The notes under the pieces were generated by a model. The model did no database searches and was not told the DNA's origin. It saw only the letters and a list, made by a program, of their open reading frames with translations. From NCBI GenBank assembly GCA_002348605.1, contig DEBQ01000003.1, positions 1-47,568 of the forward strand: a stretch of DNA of 47,568 bases. Reading direction: 5' to 3'. The translations under genes and the position numbers were made by a program. Source of the stretch: Candidatus Saccharibacteria bacterium UBA2952 (GTDB taxonomy: Bacteria > Patescibacteriota > Saccharimonadia > Saccharimonadales > Saccharimonadaceae). Shown here piece after piece: positions 31,886 through 39,910 of this stretch (positions within the stretch are counted from its first letter, which is position 1; every line of letters begins with the position of its first letter).

Positions 31886-31924
31886 GTGTTATTAACCTTT
31901 CTATTTTATATGCGGTTTGCTGCC

Positions 31925-31953
31925 AGGATACCACCTGCTTATGCTTATGTCAA
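31925..31953 (-). promoter_or_regulatory. Promoter of surface-protein operon
   Basis: Perfect -35 TTGACA, 17-nt spacer, -10 TATCCT. The spacer contains AGCATAAGCA (31936-31945). A second A/T-rich TATAAAAT lies further downstream. Confidence 0.78.
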
Positions 31954-31969
31954 TTTTTTCACACCTGCC

Positions 31970-32836
31970 CTATTTTTGGCATACCGGACAAAAATGCGTA
32001 CCGCGGCCAGCATGACGTATTTTTTCAATAGTATGGCCGCAGCGCGGACACACCTGGCCTTCACGCCGGAAGACCCGGGCAAAGTCGAGGTAACTTCCAC
32101 GTTTGCCTTCGGTGTTCACATAATTCTTATCGGTTGAACCGCCTTTTTCAATCGCTAGATTCATAACCGCACGCAGTTCTTCGTAGAGTAACCTGAATTC
32201 GTTGTCTGTCACGCCACTCACTAGCCTGCGCGGGTCTATCTTGGCCCCCCATAAACTTTCGTCGGCGTAAATATTACCCACGCCCGCGACGACAGTCTGG
32301 TCGAGCAATGCCGCTTTAATGCTAGTGCGGCTGCGGCGCTTAAACCGCTCCGTAAACTGCCGCGCGGTAAAGTCGGCTTCAAGCGGTTCCGGGCCAACCT
32401 TCTTCATGAAATCGATATTCGGGACTTCAAGTGTTGGCATAAGTTTGACCCATCCGAATTTGCGCTGGTCATTAAAATACAGATGGCTACCGTCGGCAAA
32501 TTCAATCACAACTCGCGTCGAACGGTCCGGCAGCTCCCCAACAAGAGACTCGTTCGGGTGGCCCGCCCCAAACGCCATTTCACCACGAAATACTAACTGC
32601 CCGGTCATCTTCAAATGAATAACTAACGTGTGCTTGGTATCGAGTTCAATCAGCAGCACTTTGGCACGGCGCTTTACATACAGTACCTTCGCTCCAATCA
32701 AAAATTGCCGCACGTCGGCATCGGCATTTGGGAAGCTTTTCGGCGAATCTATGTGGCCAGCGGAACGTATGGTGCGGCCTGGTAGCAGTTCGGCCAGTCC
32801 GCGCCGGACGGTTTCAACTTCGGGCAGTTCAGGCAT
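31970..32836 (-). CDS. mutM: Formamidopyrimidine-DNA glycosylase
   Basis: Excises oxidised purines such as 8-oxoguanine and nicks the site. The catalytic N-terminus PELPEVETVRRGL is intact, as are the central helix-two-turn-helix region (VAGVGNIYADESLWGAKI) and the C-terminal zinc finger CPRCG…CPVCQK. The 288-residue length is normal. Its start overlaps the HAD gene by eight bases. Unlike DnaG and UDG here, this enzyme keeps its metal-binding cysteines. Confidence 0.96.
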   Translation of the reverse strand: MPELPEVETVRRGLAELLPGRTIRSAGHIDSPKSFPNADADVRQFLIGAKVLYVKRRAKVLLIELDTKHTLVIHLKMTGQLVFRGEMAFGAGHPNESLVGELPDRSTRVVIEFADGSHLYFNDQRKFGWVKLMPTLEVPNIDFMKKVGPEPLEADFTARQFTERFKRRSRTSIKAALLDQTVVAGVGNIYADESLWGAKIDPRRLVSGVTDNEFRLLYEELRAVMNLAIEKGGSTDKNYVNTEGKRGSYLDFARVFRREGQVCPRCGHTIEKIRHAGRGTHFCPVCQK

Positions 32837-33404
32837 TTACCGCGGTCTCGATAGCCGCCAGTTCGGTTTCGAACTGGGCATTCGTGGTGAATAAAATCGT
32901 TCTCATGCCCACGCGTTCGGCACCGTCGACATTGGCGGGCTGGTCGTCAATGAACACGGCTTCGTCGGCAGCCACGCCTAACCGCTCCAGCGCCAACTCA
33001 AATATGTCCCATGATGGCTTGATAAGCCCGACTTCGCTGGATACCACCATGTCATCAAACAATTCGTCGCGCTCCTGCTCGTTAAACAGGTCTTTGAGCA
33101 TGTCGTACCCCATGTTGCTGATCATGCCAATTTTATATTTCGCTTTCAGTTCTTTAGCCCGCGCTATCAGCGGTTCATTGCGGCGATGCTTGTCGTGCAT
33201 AACGGCAGCCACGGCGTCGACGCTAATACCAGCCAGCTCAGCGACCGATTCAAGAAAATCCTGTCGGCCCATGTACCCATGGTCGCAGGCATGCATAAGG
33301 TCTTTCAAATCCTGAAACTGGTCTGGGTGCACTAAGTTGTACAGCCGGTTCAAGTCATCCCAGTACAGTACGCCGAAACAATCAAAAATGAGGGCTTTAA
33401 TCAT
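32829..33404 (-). CDS. HAD-family hydrolase, YihX-like
   Basis: A 191-residue haloacid dehalogenase-type protein. Motif I is FDCFGVLY, with nucleophile Asp8 but Phe in place of the second Asp; YihX-type members also vary here. Motif II is ISNMG, motif III GLIKPS, motif IV FIDDQPANV. The alpha-helical cap follows motif I. A small-molecule phosphatase role is likely, substrate unknown. It overlaps fpg by eight bases, a likely translational coupling. Confidence 0.88.
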   Translation of the reverse strand: MIKALIFDCFGVLYWDDLNRLYNLVHPDQFQDLKDLMHACDHGYMGRQDFLESVAELAGISVDAVAAVMHDKHRRNEPLIARAKELKAKYKIGMISNMGYDMLKDLFNEQERDELFDDMVVSSEVGLIKPSWDIFELALERLGVAADEAVFIDDQPANVDGAERVGMRTILFTTNAQFETELAAIETAVNA

Positions 33405-33447
33405 ACCCTCATTATAGCCTGATTACCGATAGTCGTCAGGTGTGTTA

Positions 33448-34080
33448 CTAAAAGCTGAGGTCTTGTGCTTGGCGGAACGGTATCAGTTCGTTCGAGCCAG
33501 GAATCTGAGCCAGGAATAATTGACTCAACTGATCTTTCGACGCGTTCAATGTTCCCTTCGAGCCGCTACAGGTAGATGTCCAAAGTTTTTTCACTTCGTT
33601 ACCACCGGAAAGAACGGCGAATTCGTATACGTAGCCCCGGGCGCAGATACCACGAATGTCTTGCTTGCTTTCGTCGTCGGCGGCAGAATTGCCTTTCATC
33701 ATATTGGCTTTGTCGAGCGCATATACCAGTTGTTCGTACGCCTGCGTGTTGTTTTCAAGGGTCTTGCCGTTGGTTTGTTCTTCGACGTAGCCCTTGTACA
33801 CGTTCATGGAACGTTCTGAGTTGGATACGGCTATACGGTACGACGTAAAGTTCTCGTCGGCGACGATCGGCCCACGTACTGTCATTTCGACACTACGGCC
33901 AGTACTGGTGTCGAGCAGCGCGTCCCTGCCCTGGTCGGTCTGGGACGACTGGTCGTCCGATGAATTACCTCCACTGTTGAACACGGCACGGCCGATACTC
34001 ACGACGGCGGCGATGATAAGCGCGATAACGATAAGGCTGATGATTAACGGAAAGAATCTGGCACGGCTGTTTCGTTGCAT
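33448..34080 (-). CDS. Membrane-anchored protein of unknown function
   Basis: A 210-residue protein with one N-terminal membrane helix (about residues 10-33), a Ser/Asp/Gln-rich linker, and an external domain containing ICARGYVYEFAVLSGG and STCSGS; the two cysteines could form a disulfide. The spacing to the 34085 gene (four bases) indicates cotranscription. No family recognised. Confidence 0.75.
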   Translation of the reverse strand: MQRNSRARFFPLIISLIVIALIIAAVVSIGRAVFNSGGNSSDDQSSQTDQGRDALLDTSTGRSVEMTVRGPIVADENFTSYRIAVSNSERSMNVYKGYVEEQTNGKTLENNTQAYEQLVYALDKANMMKGNSAADDESKQDIRGICARGYVYEFAVLSGGNEVKKLWTSTCSGSKGTLNASKDQLSQLFLAQIPGSNELIPFRQAQDLSF

Positions 34081-34084
34081 GATA

Positions 34085-34783
34085 CTACCCTACCATCTTT
34101 TCGTCTAATTGTCCAGGGTCTTCCTGTAGGGCAGGCCGAACGTCAGGGAGCGCCGCATATCCTAATCCCTTCGACAATGCTCGAGCCACTCGCTCGCGTA
34201 CTTGATTGATATCGTGAAGCTTTTCCCAGTGCCTATCGCTTCGTCGATACTCCCAGCCATTACCGGTTAGTTTCACGAGAGGCCGTGAAGCCAGGGCTAA
34301 CTCACGGACAAGTACTGTCTCCACGTCCCACTGTAGTTGATTCATGGGCTCCTCAACGACTCTTAGACTTTGTGTGTCTGGTTGACCCACGGTAAACGTA
34401 GTCTGGCGAGTGCCATCAAATCGCACAGTGTCTTCAGACGTGGCAAACATGATGGTGGCAGGGTTAGGGTCATCGACATGGCTTATAACCGCAATGTTAC
34501 GTATGGCGGGATCGATTAACTGCCCAATCACCTGTTCGTGCAGCCGGATATGAAGCAAGCTACCGTCATCACCGATGGCACTGACACGCGTATGACTATA
34601 GTTGTGCATCTCCCCATCCGGCATCTCATACTGCAGTACCTCAGGGTCGACGTATTGATCTACGAAGGCATGCAGACGTGATGATTGGTCGAAGTCTCGG
34701 GCTAATAATACCGATTGGAGGTCCAGTCCCTTTAGCGCCTCGGCTGTATGCGGGTCTTCGATAGGAGTTTCAAATCGTGCCAT
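34085..34783 (-). CDS. Unknown soluble protein
   Basis: A 232-residue acidic protein with no signal peptide or membrane helix. GAGGTGA lies just before the ATG as Shine-Dalgarno. It has alpha/beta character, with Asp, Leu, Val and Arg enriched. No motif or family was recognised. Its place between the nuclease-like gene and a membrane protein does not indicate a role. Confidence 0.7.
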   Translation of the reverse strand: MARFETPIEDPHTAEALKGLDLQSVLLARDFDQSSRLHAFVDQYVDPEVLQYEMPDGEMHNYSHTRVSAIGDDGSLLHIRLHEQVIGQLIDPAIRNIAVISHVDDPNPATIMFATSEDTVRFDGTRQTTFTVGQPDTQSLRVVEEPMNQLQWDVETVLVRELALASRPLVKLTGNGWEYRRSDRHWEKLHDINQVRERVARALSKGLGYAALPDVRPALQEDPGQLDEKMVG

Positions 34784-34859
34784 TTGTCACCTCATTTTTT
34801 GTATTCGCCTAGTTGTAAAAACATCATGCGCCTGCTCGCGCGAAAAAACAAGAGCGTTT

Positions 34860-35705
34860 TTAACGCGTATTCAAGAATATCTTGTTCAGCAAGTCTCGCA
34901 GCTTTTCCGGGTGGTCAAGCGTAAAGTCGTGAATGTCGCCTACGCTGTCTGGTTCAATACAAAGTAGTGTCACCGGTACGGACTCGCTGCCCTGGTGCTG
35001 CGTGGTTGTAATATATTGGTCGCTGTCGGCTTTTATCAGCTGCGCTTCGCTAATACGGCCGTGCTTTACCATATCTTCCAGCCTATGGCGGAACGCCGGC
35101 AAGGCTTTACAGTCAATATTAAGCGTTTGTTTGGTGTCAGGATTGGTAATGACCATGTCCATGCCAAAGGCGTCTTCTACGCGCGATGTCATGTGCGCGC
35201 CGAATCCCGTGTACCGCGCTGCCCTATACACTGCGATTTCAATCGACAGGCCACGGACGATCGCGTCAAATTGTTCGGGTGTAAACATCGGCGTCTCGAG
35301 CCGGCGGCAAAATGAATTCATGTCGGCATACAGCCGCTCGGCAAAACCCTTTAACTCGCCGTGCGGCGTCGCCAACACAAGGTTCACGAACATATCATTA
35401 AAATCGATTAGCTCGTACAGTCGCTTTTCACGGTTATGGTAGCCATGTTTGTGCTTGTCCATTTGAATCTGCGCCAGCACCGCTCGTGGCGTCTGTGCGA
35501 GCAGTAAGGTCCGCAGGTGTTCTGTTCGCTCGGTTTGTTCTGCGGGCTTTTCAACACCCTTTAAAATATCGGCGAACACCCCGGCGTCATCAACCGACCG
35601 CACGGTAGAAAGCTGCGTGCCGTCGGCCAGCGCCATCCCGCCCAAACGTCGCTTCGGTAAGAACCTTCGCCAATGATTCGTCAATCCAGCCCCCTTCCCT
35701 TTCAT
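34860..35705 (-). CDS. PD-(D/E)XK nuclease-like protein of unknown role
   Basis: A 281-residue protein. Its C-terminal half shows a pattern that could be a PD-(D/E)XK core: Glu156 in a helix, Asp178/Asp183 in VEDAFGMDMVI, then a strand with Asp198-Cys-Lys200 (LNIDCKAL). The N-terminal 100 residues are basic and may bind nucleic acid. The spacing is right but no family match is claimed, so nuclease function is a hypothesis. It lies nine bases after the deaminase gene. Confidence 0.5.
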   Translation of the reverse strand: MKGKGAGLTNHWRRFLPKRRLGGMALADGTQLSTVRSVDDAGVFADILKGVEKPAEQTERTEHLRTLLLAQTPRAVLAQIQMDKHKHGYHNREKRLYELIDFNDMFVNLVLATPHGELKGFAERLYADMNSFCRRLETPMFTPEQFDAIVRGLSIEIAVYRAARYTGFGAHMTSRVEDAFGMDMVITNPDTKQTLNIDCKALPAFRHRLEDMVKHGRISEAQLIKADSDQYITTTQHQGSESVPVTLLCIEPDSVGDIHDFTLDHPEKLRDLLNKIFLNTR

Positions 35706-35713
35706 AATGATAT

Positions 35714-36148
35714 TTAATCCTCCAATGGCATATGCTGCGCTAAGATTGTGCGGTTTTGTAGGTTAGCCGCCAAGTCATCCAGCGTAATGTTTTTTAGCTC
35801 GTAGCGTTTTTCTTGTTTAATAGCGCTGGTAGCATAAATTACCTGGCTAAACTGCGCCCATGCCGCTGCCATAAAACACATCGCGCAGGGTTCATGGCTG
35901 CCATACAGCACGTAGTGATCCAAATTATATGACCCGACTTTTTGCGCAGCTAAACGTATGGCCAGCAGCTCTGCGTGCGCGCTCGGGTCGTTCGTTTCGT
36001 GTACCTGGTTCACTGCTTCGGACACAATGTTGCCGTCCGGGTCAACGACCACGGCTCCGTAGTTATAAGGCTTGGCTTTTTGGTTGCCAACTTCGACCGC
36101 TCGCCGTAAGTAATCTTCGTCTGTCATTACCCTTCCCCTACTGTTCAC
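35714..36148 (-). CDS. Cytidine/guanine deaminase-like nucleobase deaminase
   Basis: A 144-residue zinc-dependent deaminase. The HAE motif lies in DPSAHAELLAIRLA and the PCxxC in SHEPCAMCFMAA, so the zinc site and catalytic Glu are intact. The context NDPSAHAE resembles GuaD-type guanine deaminases more than TadA. A role in nucleobase salvage or detoxification is likely. It overlaps the Nudix gene by 11 bases. Confidence 0.88.
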   Translation of the reverse strand: MNSRGRVMTDEDYLRRAVEVGNQKAKPYNYGAVVVDPDGNIVSEAVNQVHETNDPSAHAELLAIRLAAQKVGSYNLDHYVLYGSHEPCAMCFMAAAWAQFSQVIYATSAIKQEKRYELKNITLDDLAANLQNRTILAQHMPLED

Positions 36149-36689
36149 TGAGCCATTGAAGTAGTACTAACGCTATACGCTCTTCTTGCATTTGACCGTT
36201 TAAAATCATGGCCCTCACGTCGTCGTAGCTTACCCAGTTGTCGGCTTCGATTTTTTCGCCGACTTCAAGCTCTTGGCCATGAACACTTAAGCGCCAGTCG
36301 GTTGCTAAAAATACATATAGGTCCCATTCCACCGTCGCACCGAGCACCGATTTTTTGTACAGTTCGAGTTCCGCGACTTCGACGCCGGCTTCTTGCTGGG
36401 CTTCGTTGATAGCCTGTGTTTTAGCGGCTTCGACAATATCATCGTCGCCGGAACGAAACGCTTCGAAATCGTCCAGGCTGTCGAAGACCTTCCCGCCCGG
36501 CAATCGGTAATCCCACTCGCCTAGTTCCTGGCGATATTCGCGGGTCAGTAAAACTTTTTGTTCAGTTTCGTCGGCAATGATTAGCCGTACACCCGGTGCC
36601 CGCCTGGCAATTTCGAACACGCGTCCGTCGTCCTGTTTCACGTGAACAAGTTCAAACAATTTTCCTTTGGCGAAAATTTCTTCGTTCAT
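36138..36689 (-). CDS. Nudix-fold hydrolase with altered Nudix box
   Basis: A 183-residue Nudix protein resembling ADP-ribose pyrophosphatases. The box starts LPGGKVFDS but has an extra segment of about 15 residues before INEAQQEAGVEV. In place of REUxEE it reads NEAQQE, so one metal-binding Glu is Gln and the Arg is Asn. Activity may be weakened or metal handling changed. It overlaps the methyltransferase gene by four bases. Confidence 0.8.
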   Translation of the reverse strand: MNEEIFAKGKLFELVHVKQDDGRVFEIARRAPGVRLIIADETEQKVLLTREYRQELGEWDYRLPGGKVFDSLDDFEAFRSGDDDIVEAAKTQAINEAQQEAGVEVAELELYKKSVLGATVEWDLYVFLATDWRLSVHGQELEVGEKIEADNWVSYDDVRAMILNGQMQEERIALVLLQWLSEQ

Positions 36690-37339
36690 GCTTTTTTACC
36701 CACGTACCGAATTAAATTATGAACACCTTTATCAATATCTTTATACGTTTTACCCTCTTCGTCGCAAAGGATCGTTTCAAACTGGTGCGCAAATGCTTTT
36801 GCGCTTTCAACGTTAAAGTAGCGTTTTGTTTTGCCCTCTACAAAGAACACGTCGTCTTCTATTTTTTCACCCGTACCGTACTCAGGATCAGATGTAGAAT
36901 TAACGAGAAATGCTAGAGTGCCACCAGGTTTTAAGATTCTATAAATTTCGCTAAACAATTGTTCGGTTGTAGATTTATCAAAATAATGCAGGGATAAGTG
37001 AGCATAAACGACGCTGATTCTATCATCATCCATAGGTATCAGCTTCGAAAGATCGATAAGTTGGAACCGCATTGCTTTCATAGGCTCATCTTTTTCTTCA
37101 AAAAATGTTCTCGCTCGTTCATCGGCTTGTTGGATAATACTGAGTTCGCGATCACTACTTATGACTTCATAGCCTTTGTCTGCAAAATAAACACTATCCT
37201 GACCTTGGCCAGCTCCTAAGTCCACCACTGTACCGTGAGCAGGAAAATATTGAATTACTTCTTCAGCAAAAAGTGATGGCTTATTTAGCCAGTCCTTACC
37301 ACTGTAATCTTTGTGTAGATCTTCCCAGACATTACTCAC
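36686..37339 (-). CDS. Class I SAM-dependent methyltransferase (TehB-like)
   Basis: A 217-residue methyltransferase with SAM motif I VVDLGAGQGQDSVYFA near residue 37, an acidic loop ISSDRELS, and YRILKPGGTLAFLV as the post-motif strand. It starts with GTG directly after the polA TAA. The DNA is visibly more A+T-rich than polA and the Nudix gene on either side, hinting at separate ancestry. Substrate unknown. Confidence 0.9.
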   Translation of the reverse strand: MSNVWEDLHKDYSGKDWLNKPSLFAEEVIQYFPAHGTVVDLGAGQGQDSVYFADKGYEVISSDRELSIIQQADERARTFFEEKDEPMKAMRFQLIDLSKLIPMDDDRISVVYAHLSLHYFDKSTTEQLFSEIYRILKPGGTLAFLVNSTSDPEYGTGEKIEDDVFFVEGKTKRYFNVESAKAFAHQFETILCDEEGKTYKDIDKGVHNLIRYVGKKA

Positions 37340-39871
37340 TTACACTTCGCCCCAGTTCTTGCCCACGCTTACGTCGACCTTCAGCTTGATTGGCAGTTCA
37401 GGCGCAATCGATTCCATAGTTTCTTTTAAAATTTCACCGACTTTCGTGGCGTTCTTTTCAGGACATTCCACCAAAATACTGTCGTGAATCTGTAGTACCT
37501 GCGTGCCAAGGCCGTCGATTTTTTCGTCGACTTTTATCATAGCGAGCTTCATAAGGTCGGCTTCGGTACCCTGAATTGGCATATTAGCGGCGGCGCGCTT
37601 GCCGGCTTCTCGAACCATGAAGTTGCTACTGTTTACGTCTGGCGTTGGGCGGCGGCGACCATGGAACGTTTCGACGTAACCTTCTTCGCTTGCCTGTTTA
37701 AGCGTCTTATCAATAAATTCACGTATAGGTTTTCGCAGTTCAAAGTATTGGTCAATGAATTTTTTGGCTGCAGTAAAGTCCATACCTGTCGCAGCTGAAA
37801 GTCCGTGCGGACTCATGCCGTATAGCACCCCGAAGTTAATAACCTTGGCGTCGCGGCGCTGGTTTTTTGTAACTTCGTTCAGCGGAATGCCGTAGACATC
37901 GCTTGCGGTCTTGGTATGAATGTCTAGGTCGCCGTTAAAGTCTTCGATGAGTTCTTTGTCGCCTGCCAAAACAGCCGCAAGGCGCAGTTCAAACTGCGAG
38001 TAATCGGCGCTGACGAATACGTTGCCCTTAGCAGGAATAAAGGCTTCACGGATTTTTTTGCCTGCTTCACTTCTTACTGGAATGTTCTGCAGATTTGGAT
38101 TAACACTTGAAAGCCGTCCGGTCGGCGCCGAATCTTGGTTGAAGGTGGTATGTAGCCGCGAATCTTTGTCGACAAGCTCGGGCAGCGTGTCGACATAAGT
38201 ATTCTTTAATTTGCTCAGTTCCCGGGTTTGTTCGATCAGCTCAATAATCGGGTTCTGTCCGCGCAGCTTATCGAGCTCTTTCTGCCCTGTTGAGTAACCT
38301 GTTTTGCCCTTTTTAATGCCGGTCGTTGGCAACTGCAACTTGGTGAACAACACTTCTGAGAGTTGCGTTGGTGAACCAATGTTAAATTCGTATCCAGCGA
38401 GTTTATACATTTCTTGTTCAAGTTCGGCGTGCTTGTCGCCAAGCTCTTTGCTCATTTTCTTCAAAATCGAGGTGTCGAGAATGATTCCAGTGCGTTCCAT
38501 TTTGAACAAATGGTAAATTAACGGGAAATCAAACCGGTGAGCAATGTCTTTGACTTTCGGTTTTTCTTCGAATGCCTGGCACTGCCATCCGTAAATCTGT
38601 CGCATAGCAGCTGCTTCTTCGATTGGTGTTGCAAGTTCCCCACCGATCAGTCCGGCGAGCGAACGGTCGCGGCGCAGCGGATCAAGCAAGTATGCGGCCT
38701 GGCGAATGTCGTGAATGTCACTGAAACGCACGTCAATACCGTGGTTCGCCAACGCGTGGTATAAATCTTTCACGTCATAACTTATGACCGTGCCAAACTC
38801 GACAGCCCGCCAGAATGATTTATCGACGTTTGAAGGTGGAGTGTGCGAAATTGTCGTCGGAGTGAACGATGCCCATAGTTCGTCGCCTGCTAAATGCAGC
38901 ACGAACGGTCCATCAATCGTAACGTCTTTCGGCCACTCGACCTCTTTTAAGTTCACTTCGTCCGACTCGTGAAAGTATAGCTGCGTATCCTGCGTTTGCT
39001 GCATGTTTTTTGGCAGCCGCTTGATGAGCGAATGGAATTCGAGCTCTCTTAGAATGTCGGCGACCTTTTGTAGGTCGCAGTCATTTACATCGGCGATGTC
39101 CCATTCCAATTCGACCGGTGCGTCGGTCCAAATGCGTGCCAGCTCCTTGCTCATGTAAGCTGACTCTTTACCGGCTTCAAGTTTTTTAGCGAGTGTCGGT
39201 TTAATATCGGCTAAGTGCTTATAAACGTTATCGAGCGTATCCCATTCCTGCAGTAATGCAATCGCACCCTTTTCGCCAATGCCAGGAACACCTGGAATAT
39301 TGTCGCTTGAGTCACCCTTAAGCGCCTTTAAGTCCAAGAACTGCTCGACCTTCAGGCCGTATTTTTGTTCAAAGTTTTCGGGGTTATACAGCTCAATATT
39401 GGCTAGGCCTGACTTCATAGCGTACACATGCGCAAGCGGCCCAACGACCTGCAGCATATCAAGGTCACTGGTAAGCAGACATGCTTCAACACCCTTCTTT
39501 TCCGCCTGCACGGCGAACGTACCCATAATGTCGTCGGCTTCGTAATCATCGAGTTCATACAGCGGCCAGCCGAAGGCGTCGAGTAGGCGGTGCAGAATCG
39601 GAATTTGTTCATAAAAGTCAGGCGGAGCAGGTTTACGGCCAGCTTTGTAGCCTGGGTAAATTTCGGTGCGTTTACGAATATTGGTTTTGGGCTTGTCCCA
39701 TGCAACCGCCACGTAGTCCGGTTCAAGTTTCTTAATCAATTCGATAGCAAGACTGGCGAAGCCGAACACGCCCCCGGTAGGCGTGCCATCTTTGGTCGAA
39801 AGGCCGGGCATGGCATAATACCCGCGGTAAAACACTGATTTCCCATCTATAACCGCCAGGCGCTTTGTCAT
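37340..39871 (-). CDS. polA: DNA polymerase I with apparently inactive proofreading domain
   Basis: Repair and Okazaki-fragment polymerase of 843 residues. The 5'-3' exonuclease (about residues 1-290) has the expected Asp-rich helices. The middle domain (about 300-440) shows no DxE motif at the position of the E. coli 3'-5' exonuclease site, so proofreading is probably lost, as in Taq. The polymerase domain (about 450-843) keeps motif A DYSQFELRLA, the O-helix RDAKVINFGVLYGM and motif C QIHDSILVE. A TATACT box ends six nt before the ATG. It heads a leftward operon. Confidence 0.95.
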   Translation of the reverse strand: MTKRLAVIDGKSVFYRGYYAMPGLSTKDGTPTGGVFGFASLAIELIKKLEPDYVAVAWDKPKTNIRKRTEIYPGYKAGRKPAPPDFYEQIPILHRLLDAFGWPLYELDDYEADDIMGTFAVQAEKKGVEACLLTSDLDMLQVVGPLAHVYAMKSGLANIELYNPENFEQKYGLKVEQFLDLKALKGDSSDNIPGVPGIGEKGAIALLQEWDTLDNVYKHLADIKPTLAKKLEAGKESAYMSKELARIWTDAPVELEWDIADVNDCDLQKVADILRELEFHSLIKRLPKNMQQTQDTQLYFHESDEVNLKEVEWPKDVTIDGPFVLHLAGDELWASFTPTTISHTPPSNVDKSFWRAVEFGTVISYDVKDLYHALANHGIDVRFSDIHDIRQAAYLLDPLRRDRSLAGLIGGELATPIEEAAAMRQIYGWQCQAFEEKPKVKDIAHRFDFPLIYHLFKMERTGIILDTSILKKMSKELGDKHAELEQEMYKLAGYEFNIGSPTQLSEVLFTKLQLPTTGIKKGKTGYSTGQKELDKLRGQNPIIELIEQTRELSKLKNTYVDTLPELVDKDSRLHTTFNQDSAPTGRLSSVNPNLQNIPVRSEAGKKIREAFIPAKGNVFVSADYSQFELRLAAVLAGDKELIEDFNGDLDIHTKTASDVYGIPLNEVTKNQRRDAKVINFGVLYGMSPHGLSAATGMDFTAAKKFIDQYFELRKPIREFIDKTLKQASEEGYVETFHGRRRPTPDVNSSNFMVREAGKRAAANMPIQGTEADLMKLAMIKVDEKIDGLGTQVLQIHDSILVECPEKNATKVGEILKETMESIAPELPIKLKVDVSVGKNWGEV

Positions 39872-39877
39872 GTATTA

Positions 39878-39883
39878 AGTATA
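39878..39883 (-). promoter_or_regulatory. polA -10 box, leaderless type
   Basis: TATACT ends six nt before the polA ATG. Confidence 0.55.
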
Positions 39884-39910
39884 CCCTGCGAAGAAATAAC
39901 AAAAAACAGC

